The notes: a model not told the origin generated them from the letters alone. A stretch of 8,076 nucleotides of DNA from an uncultured Acetatifactor sp. (GCA_948496895.1 CAOOJO010000109.1:1-8076); one strand, 5' to 3'. Shown: positions 1 to 6,319, counted from the stretch's first letter. Translations and numbers: made by a program.

Positions 1-26
1 AATGAAGAAGAAAGGACTGTGAAGCC

Positions 27-632
27 ATGCAACTGAGGCGATTGTTCACCACGGACAGCGTCAAAGGAACCAAAAATTACCTGAAGACGCAAAAGAACTA
101 TGAAATCATCCGCACGGTCATCTATTTCGCCATCTCCATCTCCCTGTTCGTGGCGGGATACATCCAGACAGGCCGGAGAGCAAATCTGCTCAGCATCGTA
201 GCCGTATTGGGATGCCTTCCCGCCAGCAAGAGCGCGGTGGGAGCCATCATGTTCCTGCGGTTTAGGAGCTGCGCGGAAGATATCGCCGCGGAAATCGAAG
301 AGCATGCCCAGGGCCTGGCCTGTCTGTACGACATGGTGTTCACTTCCTATAAGAAAAATTATGTGGTAAGCCATCTGGCTGTCTGCGGCAATACTGTCTG
401 CGGCTTCGCGGAGGGCGGAAGTACGTTGGCAGAACTGGAGGAGGCGCATTCCAATGAATTCTATAAGCACATTGGCGACATCCTGAAGGCGGATGGCCAC
501 AAGAACGTCACCGTAAAGATATTTACGAACCTGGCGAAATATACGGAGCGGCTGGAGCAGATGAAGGAATTGGAACCGAAGGAGAAATCGACCCAGTCCA
601 TCATCTCCACATTGAAGAGCGTGGCGCTATAG
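27..632 (+). CDS. Hypothetical two-helix membrane protein
   Basis: I do not recognise this 201-residue protein and assign no function. Two hydrophobic stretches, about residues 27-46 and 53-77, separated by a short Arg-containing turn (GRRAN), look like a transmembrane hairpin near the N terminus. The N-terminal 25 residues are basic. The remaining ~120 residues are soluble in character: an acidic helical stretch near 83-95, a Cys-containing middle (C99, C120, C125), and a charged Lys/Glu-rich end at 171-190. The positive-inside rule is ambiguous, because Arg/Lys occur on both sides. The start ATG is preceded by AAAGGA at 11-16, a reasonable ribosome binding site with a 10-base spacing. It is followed after 78 bases by an RluA-family gene on the same strand and may share its transcript. 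Codon use and base composition resemble the neighbours, so it is probably a real resident gene. Confidence 0.8.
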   Translation: MQLRRLFTTDSVKGTKNYLKTQKNYEIIRTVIYFAISISLFVAGYIQTGRRANLLSIVAVLGCLPASKSAVGAIMFLRFRSCAEDIAAEIEEHAQGLACLYDMVFTSYKKNYVVSHLAVCGNTVCGFAEGGSTLAELEEAHSNEFYKHIGDILKADGHKNVTVKIFTNLAKYTERLEQMKELEPKEKSTQSIISTLKSVAL

Positions 633-676
633 GCCAGGAGCATCTATCTGGAAAAGCATCGGCGGAACATGGAGAG

Positions 677-697
677 ATGGTAGCGGGCCAGGGACAG
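677..697 (+). repeat. Copy 1 of ATGGTAGC...GGGACAG motif
   Basis: This stretch begins ATGGTAGCGGG and ends AGGGACAG. The same two blocks occur at 2378-2392, where they are fused as ATGGTAGCGGGACAG, and at 2489-2508, where they are split by a few bases as here. This copy lies 13 bases before the rluA-like start codon and just before its GGAGG ribosome binding site at 700-704. Its role is unknown. Confidence 0.5.
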
Positions 698-710
698 TCG
701 GAGGAATCAA

Positions 711-1751
711 ATGCAGTCAGTAAGAATCGGAGCGAACCAGGCCGGACAGCGGCTGGACAAATTCCTACATAAATACCTTCCCCTTGCCGGGAACGCTTTC
801 CTGTACAAGATGCTGCGCAAGAAAAACATCACCCTGAACGGGAAAAAGGCGGAAGGGCGGGAGATTCTTTCTGTGGGCGATGAGGTGCGCACCTTTTTTT
901 CAGATGAGACCTTCGGGAAGTTCTCTGGCAAAGCCTCTGTTCAGGCAGAGATTCCCGCGGGGGAATATTGGGCGGCCTACCGGAAGCTCCAGGGCATCAC
1001 GGTGCTATATGAGGACGGCGACTTCCTGATCATGAACAAGCCCGCCGGCATCCTGACCCAGAAAGCGGCTCCCGGCGACATAAGCCTGAACGAATGGATG
1101 ATTGGATACCTGCTGTCGAAGGATTCCGCTTTTGTCCGGGAGCTTTCCACCTTCCGCCCATCCGTCTGCAACCGGCTGGACAGGAACACCAGCGGCATCG
1201 TGCTGGGGGGTAAAAGCCTGGCGGGGCTGCAGTACCTGAGTGAATGCATCAGGGAGCGCACCCTGCGGAAATTCTACCGGACAATCTGCGTGGGAGAGCT
1301 GCGGGAAGCGGCATCCCTACAGGGCTATCTCGTCAAGGATGCCCGCAGGAACCAGGTGGAGGTATCCAGACTCAGGATGGCGGAGAACGGAAATCCTGTC
1401 GAAAAGGCCGTTCCCATCCAAACAGCTTATTTCCCCCTTGCCGTCACGAAGCGCTATACCCTGCTGGAGGTAGAGCTTGTGACCGGAAAAAGCCATCAGA
1501 TTCGCGCCCAGCTGGCAGAGCTGGGCCATCCCCTGATAGGAGACGCCAAATACGGCCTGGAATCCGTGAACCGGGAATTGCGCAGGCGCTACGGCCTGTC
1601 CCATCAGCTATTGCATGCCAGCCGGGTCACCTTTCCGGAAGCGCTGGCGGGGCCAGGCAGCGCCCTGAGCGGACGGACTGTCACAGCGCCCTGTCCGGAG
1701 CTGTTTGGAAGCCTGGAGCGGGAACTGTTCGGTTTCAGGGAACAGGCGTAA
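711..1751 (+). CDS. RluA-family pseudouridine synthase with S4 domain
   Basis: This 346-residue protein is predicted to convert uridines in structured RNA (rRNA or tRNA) to pseudouridine in the cytoplasm. An S4-type RNA-binding domain spans about residues 12-60 (QRLDKFLHKYLP...). The catalytic domain starts near residue 95 and carries MNKPAG (108-113) and the family active-site motif NRLDRNTSG (154-162), whose Asp157 is the predicted catalytic nucleophile. Downstream are VTGKSHQIRAQL (257-268) and GHPLIGDAKYG (272-282), corresponding to the usual TG(R/K)(T/S)HQIR and GHP-GD-YG motifs. LHASRVTFP (301-309) is the typical C-terminal strand. The first position of the HRLD motif is Asn, a variant known in Firmicutes homologues. 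GGAGG at 700-704 supports the start. The gene has a run of seven T at 894-900. Which of RluC, RluD or another paralogue it matches, and thus its target uridine, cannot be told by eye. Confidence 0.93.
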   Translation: MQSVRIGANQAGQRLDKFLHKYLPLAGNAFLYKMLRKKNITLNGKKAEGREILSVGDEVRTFFSDETFGKFSGKASVQAEIPAGEYWAAYRKLQGITVLYEDGDFLIMNKPAGILTQKAAPGDISLNEWMIGYLLSKDSAFVRELSTFRPSVCNRLDRNTSGIVLGGKSLAGLQYLSECIRERTLRKFYRTICVGELREAASLQGYLVKDARRNQVEVSRLRMAENGNPVEKAVPIQTAYFPLAVTKRYTLLEVELVTGKSHQIRAQLAELGHPLIGDAKYGLESVNRELRRRYGLSHQLLHASRVTFPEALAGPGSALSGRTVTAPCPELFGSLERELFGFREQA

Positions 1752-1798
1752 AAACGAATGCAGTTCGGAAAAACGTGGAAAGCGATTAGGAAAAGCAA

Positions 1799-2332
1799 AT
1801 GGCTACATGGAATTCCCGGGGGCTGCGGGGCTCCACGCTGGAGGATATGATCAACAGGACTAATGAAAAATATTCCGACGCGGGCCTGGCCCTGATACAG
1901 AAGGTGCCCACCCCCATCACCCCCATCAAGATAGACAAGGAGAACCACCAGATCACCCTGGCCTATTTCGAGCAGAAGAGCACAGTGGATTATATCGGCG
2001 CGGTACAGGGGCTTCCCGTCTGCTTCGATGCCAAGGAATGCGCCGCGGATACCTTTGCCCTGCAGAACATCCATGCCCACCAGGTAAGCTTCATGGAGAA
2101 GTTCGAGAAGCAGGGAGGAATCTCCTTTTTCCTGATTTACTATACGCACAAGGATATCTTCTATTATCTGCCGCTACAGATGCTGCTGTTCTTCTGGAAC
2201 CGGGCAAAGGAGGGCGGCAGGAAAAGCTTCCGCTACGGGGAGCTGAACCCGGAATACATCCTGCCCCGCAAGCATGGAATCCTGGTTCCTTATCTGGACA
2301 TTCTCCAAAAAGACCTGGAGGACAGGGCTTGA
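1799..2332 (+). CDS. recU: Holliday junction resolvase RecU
   Basis: This 177-residue protein is RecU, the Firmicutes Holliday junction endonuclease that cuts four-way junctions during recombinational repair and chromosome segregation (family knowledge). Landmarks are the N-terminal NSRGLRGSTLEDMIN (5-19), the PTPI segment (38-41), STVDY with Asp64, FDAKE (76-80) supplying Asp77 and Lys79 of the PD-(D/E)XK nuclease core, and the LQNIHAHQ block ending at Gln95. FFW (131-133) followed by RKSF (141-144) also matches the family. It is shorter than Bacillus subtilis RecU (about 206 residues), mainly at the N terminus, which many clostridial homologues lack. The ribosome binding site is a modest AGGAAA at 1788-1793. 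In many Firmicutes recU sits next to a class A penicillin-binding protein gene; here it follows a pseudouridine synthase and precedes the his genes. The first bases of a promoter overlap its stop codon. Confidence 0.95.
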   Translation: MATWNSRGLRGSTLEDMINRTNEKYSDAGLALIQKVPTPITPIKIDKENHQITLAYFEQKSTVDYIGAVQGLPVCFDAKECAADTFALQNIHAHQVSFMEKFEKQGGISFFLIYYTHKDIFYYLPLQMLLFFWNRAKEGGRKSFRYGELNPEYILPRKHGILVPYLDILQKDLEDRA

Positions 2333-2357
2333 CAGGGGCAGTGTCATCCGATATACT
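2329..2357 (+). promoter_or_regulatory. Sigma-A type promoter for the his operon
   Basis: TTGACA at 2329-2334 matches the -35 consensus perfectly. After exactly 17 bases, TATACT at 2352-2357 matches the -10 consensus at five of six positions. The -35 box overlaps the recU stop codon (2330-2332), so the promoter is packed against the upstream gene. Transcription would start around 2364 and give an untranslated leader of about 150 bases before hisZ. The spacer contains TGACA...TGTCA (2330-2334 and 2342-2346), a short inverted repeat that could hold an operator, though such short arms may be chance. Confidence 0.75.
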
Positions 2358-2366
2358 AAGGTAGTT

Positions 2367-2398
2367 GATGCGCTGTCATGGTAGCGGGACAGTGCGTT
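2367..2398 (+). promoter_or_regulatory. Leader hairpin 1 before hisZ
   Basis: GATGCGCTGTC (2367-2377) can pair with GACAGTGCGTT (2388-2398) over 11 positions, three of them G-U wobbles. The 10-base loop is ATGGTAGCGG. The hairpin starts only a few bases after the expected transcription start, and its loop and right arm contain copy 2 of the ATGGTAGC/GGGACAG motif. No T-run follows, so it is not an intrinsic terminator. A role in RNA stability or protein binding is possible but unproven. Confidence 0.45.
2378..2392 (+). repeat. Copy 2 of ATGGTAGC...GGGACAG motif
   Basis: ATGGTAGCGGGACAG is the most compact of three copies in the window; the others are at 677-697 and 2489-2508. It occupies the loop and right arm of leader hairpin 1. 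Copies 2 and 3 also share ATGCGC a few bases upstream, which hints that part of the leader was duplicated. Confidence 0.5.
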
Positions 2399-2430
2399 AA
2401 TGTATGAAAGCGGTATGGAGCCGTGAAAAT

Positions 2431-2484
2431 ATTGACCGAATCGCATTGACCGGAACGGTTGCGATGACCGATTGAGTCAATGCG
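2431..2484 (+). promoter_or_regulatory. Structured hisZ leader with competing hairpins
   Basis: Two foldings are possible. In the first, ATCGCA (2440-2445) and ACCG (2449-2452) pair with CGGT and TGCGAT (2456-2465) around a GAA loop. This stem is enclosed by ATTGAC (2431-2436) pairing with GTCAAT (2476-2481). In the second, CGCATTGAC (2442-2450) pairs perfectly with GTCAATGCG (2476-2484). The two share bases and exclude each other. ATTGACCG also occurs twice 14 bases apart (2431 and 2445). The element lies just upstream of the hisZ ribosome binding site. There is no U-run and no T-box consensus, so if it regulates, control of translation or of RNA stability is more likely than intrinsic termination. 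This is inference from base pairing only. Confidence 0.45.
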
Positions 2485-2488
2485 CAGA

Positions 2489-2508
2489 ATGGTAGCAGAG
2501 AGGGACAG
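2489..2508 (+). repeat. Copy 3 of ATGGTAGC...GGGACAG motif
   Basis: ATGGTAGCAGAGAGGGACAG repeats the blocks seen at 677-697 and 2378-2392. This copy contains the GAGAGGG purine stretch at 2498-2504 that probably serves as the hisZ ribosome binding site, 11 bases before its start codon. Confidence 0.5.
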
Positions 2509-2515
2509 AACGCTC

Positions 2516-3721
2516 ATGAGCCAGCGATTGTTGCATACGCCGGAGGGAGTCCGGGACATCTACGGAAAAGAATACGAGGAAAAGCTATATGTGGAGAAGC
2601 AGCTAAAGGACTGCATCCATCTCTATGGCTACCGGGACATCCAGACCCCCACCTTTGAATTCTTTGATGTGTTCTCCAGGGAAATCGGCACTACGCCCAG
2701 CAAGGAGCTGTATAAGTTCTTCGACAAGGACGGGAATACCCTGGTTCTGCGGCCGGACTTCACGCCCTCCATCGCCCGGTGCGCCGCGAAATATTTCAGC
2801 GAGGAAAGGCATCCTCTGCGCTTCAGCTACATAGGCAATACCTTCACCAACACCTCCAACCTTCAGGGGAAGCTGAAGGAGGTGACCCAACTGGGCGCGG
2901 AGCTGATCGGCGACCCCTCCGTGGAAGCGGATGCGGAAATCATCTCCATGGTGATTCGGGCGCTTCTGGGCGCGGGCCTGAAGCGTTTCCAGGTGGCAAT
3001 CGGCGATGCGGAATATTTCAAGGGGCTCTGCGAGGAAGCCGGGCTGGACGAGGACACCGAGCTGGAGCTGCGCTCCTTCATCTCCGGGAAGAATTATTTC
3101 GGGGCACAGGAGCTTCTGACGGAACGGAATGTGGCGGAGCCCTATCGGAGCAGGCTCTTAAAGGTGGCGGACATGTTCGGCGATATGGGATCCCTGGCGG
3201 AGGCCGGAGCCATGGCGGAGAACGTCCGTTCCCTGGCGGCCATCCGTCGCCTGGAGAGACTTTATTCCCTGCTGGAGCTGTACGGCGTGGAATCCCATGT
3301 CTCCTTCGACCTCGGCATGCTCAGCAAATACCGGTATTACACAGGGACGATCTTCAAGGCGTATACCTATGGCGTGGGAGAGGCCATAGTAAAAGGCGGC
3401 AGATATGACAGGCTGCTGCTGCAGTTCGGCAAGGACGCCCCCGCGGTGGGCTTCGTCATCGTGGTGGACAGCATCATGGAAGCGCTTTCCAGGCAGGACG
3501 CGAAGCTGCCTGCCCCGGAGGAAGTCCGGCAGATTTTCTATACCGCGGAAGATTTCGCGGAAAAGCTGGCCACGGCGCAGCGGCTGCGGCGGGAGGGAAT
3601 CGCGGCTGTGCTGCTTCCTATGGAATGCGCTTCTTCCATGGAAGATTCCATGGAAGAGGGGCATACCTCGGAAGGAGAGCAATCCAGGCAAGAGGAGCAT
3701 TCCAGGGAGGGCGGAAGATGA
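2516..3721 (+). CDS. hisZ: ATP phosphoribosyltransferase regulatory subunit HisZ
   Basis: HisZ is a histidyl-tRNA-synthetase paralogue without aminoacylation activity. It assembles with short HisG to form the first, feedback-regulated enzyme of histidine synthesis. This 401-residue protein shows the class II synthetase-like core: LLHTPEGVRDIYG (5-17), LRPDFTPSIAR (78-88, motif 2 region), YIGNTFTNT (105-113) with QLGAELIG (125-132), GGRYDRLLLQFG (294-305) and AVGFVI (310-315, motif 3 region). The ATG at 2516 is preferred because GAGAGGG precedes it and the family N terminus begins there. An in-frame ATG at 2480 would add 12 residues encoded by leader sequence and has no ribosome binding site. 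After residue 368 the expected C-terminal fold gives way to a Glu/Ser/Arg-rich tail built from 6-residue repeats (EEGHTS, EGEQSR, QEEHSR) encoded by an 18-base DNA repeat. The stop overlaps hisG by four bases (ATGA). Confidence 0.93.
   Translation: MSQRLLHTPEGVRDIYGKEYEEKLYVEKQLKDCIHLYGYRDIQTPTFEFFDVFSREIGTTPSKELYKFFDKDGNTLVLRPDFTPSIARCAAKYFSEERHPLRFSYIGNTFTNTSNLQGKLKEVTQLGAELIGDPSVEADAEIISMVIRALLGAGLKRFQVAIGDAEYFKGLCEEAGLDEDTELELRSFISGKNYFGAQELLTERNVAEPYRSRLLKVADMFGDMGSLAEAGAMAENVRSLAAIRRLERLYSLLELYGVESHVSFDLGMLSKYRYYTGTIFKAYTYGVGEAIVKGGRYDRLLLQFGKDAPAVGFVIVVDSIMEALSRQDAKLPAPEEVRQIFYTAEDFAEKLATAQRLRREGIAAVLLPMECASSMEDSMEEGHTSEGEQSRQEEHSREGGR
3622..3667 (+). repeat. Imperfect 46-base palindrome in hisZ end
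   Basis: The 22-base arms 3622-3643 and 3646-3667 are reverse complements at 19 of 22 positions, separated by two bases. TTCCATGGAA, itself a palindrome, appears twice near the centre. The left arm contains an inverted copy of the 18-base repeat core (GAAGAAGCGCATTCC on the - strand, 3622-3636) and the right arm contains a direct copy. The structure therefore looks like two repeat copies in head-to-head orientation. It is translated as part of the HisZ tail (from about P368 to H383). Confidence 0.75.
3653..3706 (+). repeat. Three tandem 18-base repeats (hisZ tail)
   Basis: The units are GAAGAGGGGCATACCTCG (3653-3670), GAAGGAGAGCAATCCAGG (3671-3688) and CAAGAGGAGCATTCCAGG (3689-3706). Each is six codons in the hisZ frame, giving EEGHTS, EGEQSR and QEEHSR (residues 380-397). 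They match in length, phase and core (GAAGARGRGCATTC) the three units between hisB and hisIE at 6327-6380. The purine-rich final part also leads directly into the hisG ribosome binding site. Confidence 0.75.
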
Positions 3722-4401
3722 GCATGAACAGATACCTGACCTTCGCCCTGGCCAAGGGGCGTCTCGCGAACCAGACGCTGGAGCTCTTCGAGGAGATGGG
3801 AATCGCCTGCGAGGAGATGAGGGATAAAAATACAAGGAAGCTGATATTCGTAAACGAGGAATGGAAGCTGAAATTCTTCCTGGCCAAGGGCCCTGACGTG
3901 CCTACCTACGTAGAGTACGGCGCCGCGGATATCGGCGTGGCCGGGCGGGACACCGTCCTGGAGGAGAACCGGAATGTATATGAGGTGCTGGACTTAGGCT
4001 TTGGGAAGTGCAGGATGTGCGTCTGCGGGCCGGAAGCCGCTGGAGACCTTCTCCTGCACCATGAGCGCATCCGTGTGGCCAGCAAATACCCGAACATCGC
4101 CAGGGACTATTTCTACAACAAAAAGCACCAGACCGTGGACATCATCAAGCTGAACGGCTCTGTGGAGCTGGGACCTCTGGTAGGCTTGTCGGATGTGATA
4201 GTGGATATCGTGGAGACCGGCTCCACCCTGCGTGAGAACGGGCTGGACGTATTGGAGGAGGTCTGCGGCCTCTCCGCGAGGATGATCGTCAACCCGGTGG
4301 CCATGCAGATGGAGCGGGAGCGGATTCAGGAGCTGGTGCTGGGTCTGCGGGAGAAGCTTAGCCGCCAGGCGGCGCGCGCCGAAGCGCGCAGAGGAGTATA
4401 A
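3718..4401 (+). CDS. hisG: ATP phosphoribosyltransferase catalytic subunit HisG (short form)
   Basis: HisG joins ATP and PRPP to make N1-phosphoribosyl-ATP, the committed step of histidine synthesis. At 227 residues it is the short form, which lacks the C-terminal ACT-like regulatory domain and depends on HisZ; hisZ is the adjacent gene. Motifs include FALAKGRL (9-16), VEYGAADIGVAGRD (65-78), LGFGKCRM (93-100), KYPNIARDYF (123-132) and the PRPP-binding loop DVIVDIVETGSTLREN (159-174), followed by RMIVNPVA (188-195). The start is set at 3718, where GGGAGG (3705-3710) lies seven bases upstream and the ATGA overlap with hisZ suggests translational coupling. A longer reading back to 3625 would run through the hisZ repeat region and is not credible. 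The C terminus (RQAARAEARRGV) is Ala/Arg-rich and probably unstructured. Confidence 0.96.
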   Translation: MSMNRYLTFALAKGRLANQTLELFEEMGIACEEMRDKNTRKLIFVNEEWKLKFFLAKGPDVPTYVEYGAADIGVAGRDTVLEENRNVYEVLDLGFGKCRMCVCGPEAAGDLLLHHERIRVASKYPNIARDYFYNKKHQTVDIIKLNGSVELGPLVGLSDVIVDIVETGSTLRENGLDVLEEVCGLSARMIVNPVAMQMERERIQELVLGLREKLSRQAARAEARRGV

Positions 4402-4404
4402 ATT

Positions 4405-5700
4405 ATGAGAATCGTAAAATTGACAGCACAGACAAAAGCAAACCTATTGAATGACCTCCTGGGGAGGAGTCCGAACAACTACTCCGCCTATGAGAGCACC
4501 GTAAACGGTATCCTGGAGGACATCCGCAGGGACGGGGACAAGGCCTTGTTCGACTATACCCTGAAATTCGACAGATACGCTCTGAATGCGGATAACATCA
4601 AGGTGACAAGGGAAGAAATCGACGCGGCCTACGGCCTGCTGGACGAAAATCTGGTGAGGGTCATCCGGCGCTCCGCTGAAAACATTCGCGCCTTCCACCA
4701 GAAGCAGCTTCGCAACAGCTGGTTCGCCCCCGGCGAGGACGGCACGATCCTGGGAGTGAAATTCACCCCTGTGGCCAGGGCAGGCGTCTACGTGCCCGGC
4801 GGAAAGGCCGCCTATCCCTCCAGCGTCCTGATGAACGTGATTCCCGCCAAGGTAGCCGGAGTGGGGGAGATCATCATGACCACGCCGCCGAACGCAGAGG
4901 GAAAAGTCAATCCGGGCACCCTAGTAGCTGCCGACATCGCCGGCGTAGACACCATTTATAAGGCAGGCGGCGCCCAGGCGATAGGAGCCATGGCCTTCGG
5001 CACCCAGTCCATCCCCAAGGTGGACAAGCTCACAGGCCCTGGCAATATCTTCGTGGCCCTGGCCAAAAAGGCGGTGTATGGCTATGTGGGAATCGATTCC
5101 ATAGCAGGCCCCAGCGAAATCCTGGTACTGGCGGACGATACCGCCAACCCGAAATATGTGGCGGCAGACCTGCTCTCCCAGGCGGAGCATGACGAGCTGG
5201 CCAGCGCCATCCTGATCACTACCTCCGGAGAGCTTGCGGAGCAGGTCTCCGCCCAGGTGGACGTCCTCACGGAAAAGCTGTCCAGAAAGGAAATCATCCA
5301 AAAATCCTTGGACAACTACGGCTATATCCTGCTGGCCGAGAGCATGGAGGAGGCCATCGACGCTGCCAACGAGATTGCTTCCGAGCATCTGGAAATCCTC
5401 ACGGCCAATCCCTATGAGGAGATGACGAAGATCCGCAATGCCGGGGCGATTTTCCTGGGAGAATACTCCTCCGAGCCGCTGGGGGACTACTTTGCCGGGC
5501 CCAACCATATCCTGCCCACAAACGGTACGGCGAAATTTTTCTCACCGCTGAACGTAGACGACTTCATGAAAAAGACCAGTATCATCTCATATTCCAGAGA
5601 GGCGCTGGGCAGAGTACATAGAGACATTGAAGCCTTCGCCGAGAGCGAGGGGCTCACCGCCCATGCGGGCAGCATCCGAATCCGTTTTGAAGAAAGCTGA
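4405..5700 (+). CDS. hisD: Histidinol dehydrogenase HisD
   Basis: HisD catalyses the last two steps, the NAD-dependent oxidation of histidinol through histidinal to histidine, using a zinc ion. The 431-residue length is normal. The expected residues are present: the zinc-site Gln259 and His262 (SQAEHDE), catalytic Glu327-His328 (ASEHLE), Asp361 (GDYFAGPNH) and His420 (LTAHAGSIR). VYVPGGKAAYPSS (128-140), GGAQAIGAMAFGT (188-200) and GPGNIFVALAKK (211-222) are the typical nucleotide and substrate-binding segments. GAGGAG at 4391-4396 sits inside the end of hisG, and the start codon follows the hisG stop by three bases, so the two are clearly co-translated units of one operon. Nothing looks truncated or unusual. 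Confidence 0.97.
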   Translation: MRIVKLTAQTKANLLNDLLGRSPNNYSAYESTVNGILEDIRRDGDKALFDYTLKFDRYALNADNIKVTREEIDAAYGLLDENLVRVIRRSAENIRAFHQKQLRNSWFAPGEDGTILGVKFTPVARAGVYVPGGKAAYPSSVLMNVIPAKVAGVGEIIMTTPPNAEGKVNPGTLVAADIAGVDTIYKAGGAQAIGAMAFGTQSIPKVDKLTGPGNIFVALAKKAVYGYVGIDSIAGPSEILVLADDTANPKYVAADLLSQAEHDELASAILITTSGELAEQVSAQVDVLTEKLSRKEIIQKSLDNYGYILLAESMEEAIDAANEIASEHLEILTANPYEEMTKIRNAGAIFLGEYSSEPLGDYFAGPNHILPTNGTAKFFSPLNVDDFMKKTSIISYSREALGRVHRDIEAFAESEGLTAHAGSIRIRFEES

Positions 5701-5704
5701 GAGG

Positions 5705-5719
5705 CAAAAAGAGCATTCA
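5705..5719 (+). repeat. Single copy of the 18-base repeat core (hisD-hisB)
   Basis: CAAAAAGAGCATTCA matches the repeat core GAAGAAGAGCATTCA at 13 of 15 positions. It fills nearly half of the 31-base hisD-hisB gap, immediately before the AAGGAG ribosome binding site of hisB. It is a single degenerate unit, so the call depends on the stronger arrays at 3653-3706 and 6327-6380. Confidence 0.5.
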
Positions 5720-5731
5720 CAAGGAGTGGAC

Positions 5732-6319
5732 ATGACGAGGACAGCGACCATAGAAAGGAAAACGAAAGAGACGGCGATTTCCGTCCATCTGAATCTGGAC
5801 GGCACCGGGGAATCCCAAATCTCCACGGGCATCGGTTTCTTCGACCATATGCTGGAGGGCTTTTCCAGGCACGGCTTCTTCGACCTGCGCTGCCATGTGG
5901 AGGGGGATCTCCATGTGGACGGACACCATACCGTGGAGGATACGGGCATCGTGCTGGGCCAGGCCATCGCCAAAGCGGTGGGAGACAAGAAGGGCATCCG
6001 CAGATACGGCTATTTCGTCCTGCCCATGGACGATGCCCTGGTGCTGTGCGCCGTGGATCTCTGCGGCAGGCCCTACCTGAATTTCGATGCCTCGTTCCCC
6101 ACAGAGCGCGTGGGAAATCTGGATACGGAGCTGGTGCGGGAGTTCTTCTACGCGGTGTCCTACAGCGCCGGGATGAACCTGCATATCAAGCTCCTTAACG
6201 GCTCCAATGCCCACCACATAGCGGAGGCCATGTTCAAGGCCTTCGCCAAAGCGCTGGACATGGCCACAGGCGCGGAGCCCCGGCTCAAGGACGTGCTCAG
6301 CACAAAGGGGAGCCTGTGA
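5732..6319 (+). CDS. hisB: Imidazoleglycerol-phosphate dehydratase HisB
   Basis: HisB removes water from imidazoleglycerol phosphate to give imidazoleacetol phosphate. This is the 195-residue monofunctional enzyme, without the histidinol-phosphatase half found in enterobacteria. The manganese-binding signatures are intact: GIGFFDHML (33-41), HVDGHHTVEDTGI (61-73), which holds the first HHxxE motif, and NGSNAHHIAEAMFKAFA (156-172), which holds the second. The C terminus STKGSL resembles the usual STKG ending. The start at 5732 has AAGGAG (5721-5726) five bases upstream. An in-frame extension back to 5627 would overlap hisD by 74 bases and add residues absent from the family. It lies 31 bases after hisD. 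Confidence 0.97.
   Translation: MTRTATIERKTKETAISVHLNLDGTGESQISTGIGFFDHMLEGFSRHGFFDLRCHVEGDLHVDGHHTVEDTGIVLGQAIAKAVGDKKGIRRYGYFVLPMDDALVLCAVDLCGRPYLNFDASFPTERVGNLDTELVREFFYAVSYSAGMNLHIKLLNGSNAHHIAEAMFKAFAKALDMATGAEPRLKDVLSTKGSL

Noticed and set aside
438..455. A further copy of the 18-base repeat inside the first gene
   Set aside because: It matches the unit at about 14 of 18 bases, but it is a single copy in ordinary coding sequence without tandem context, so chance is a fair explanation.
894..900. Run of seven T as a terminator or frameshift site in the pseudouridine synthase gene
   Set aside because: No hairpin precedes it, and the reading frame continues normally into conserved motifs.
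2368..2426. Small leader peptides before hisZ (ATG at 2368, 10 codons with one His; ATG at 2400, 8 codons)
   Set aside because: The first has its only ribosome-binding-like sequence at or upstream of the expected transcript start. The second has no His codons. Neither fits a histidine attenuator peptide.
2358..2515. T-box riboswitch in the hisZ leader
   Set aside because: TGGTAGCGGG faintly resembles the T-box core TGGNACCGCG, but the conserved ACC is absent, the same motif occurs before an unrelated gene, the leader is short, and no terminator with a U-run is present.
2480..2515. Longer HisZ start at 2480
   Set aside because: It has no ribosome binding site, lies within the predicted leader stem, and its extra residues are encoded by the ATGGTAGC motif rather than by family sequence.
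3625..3717. Longer HisG start at 3625
   Set aside because: The extension is an out-of-frame reading of the hisZ repeat tail. The ATGA overlap and GGGAGG site fix the start at 3718.
3158..3835. 225-codon open frame on the - strand across hisZ/hisG
   Set aside because: It is antisense to well-supported genes, Arg/Pro-rich, and has no recognisable domain; a GC-driven shadow. The - strand frame at 5717-6400 and the + frames at 2779-3408 and 1244-1789 were rejected for the same reason.
5627..5731. Longer HisB start at 5627
   Set aside because: It would overlap hisD by 74 bases, and the family N terminus begins at MTRTATIERKT with a good ribosome binding site.
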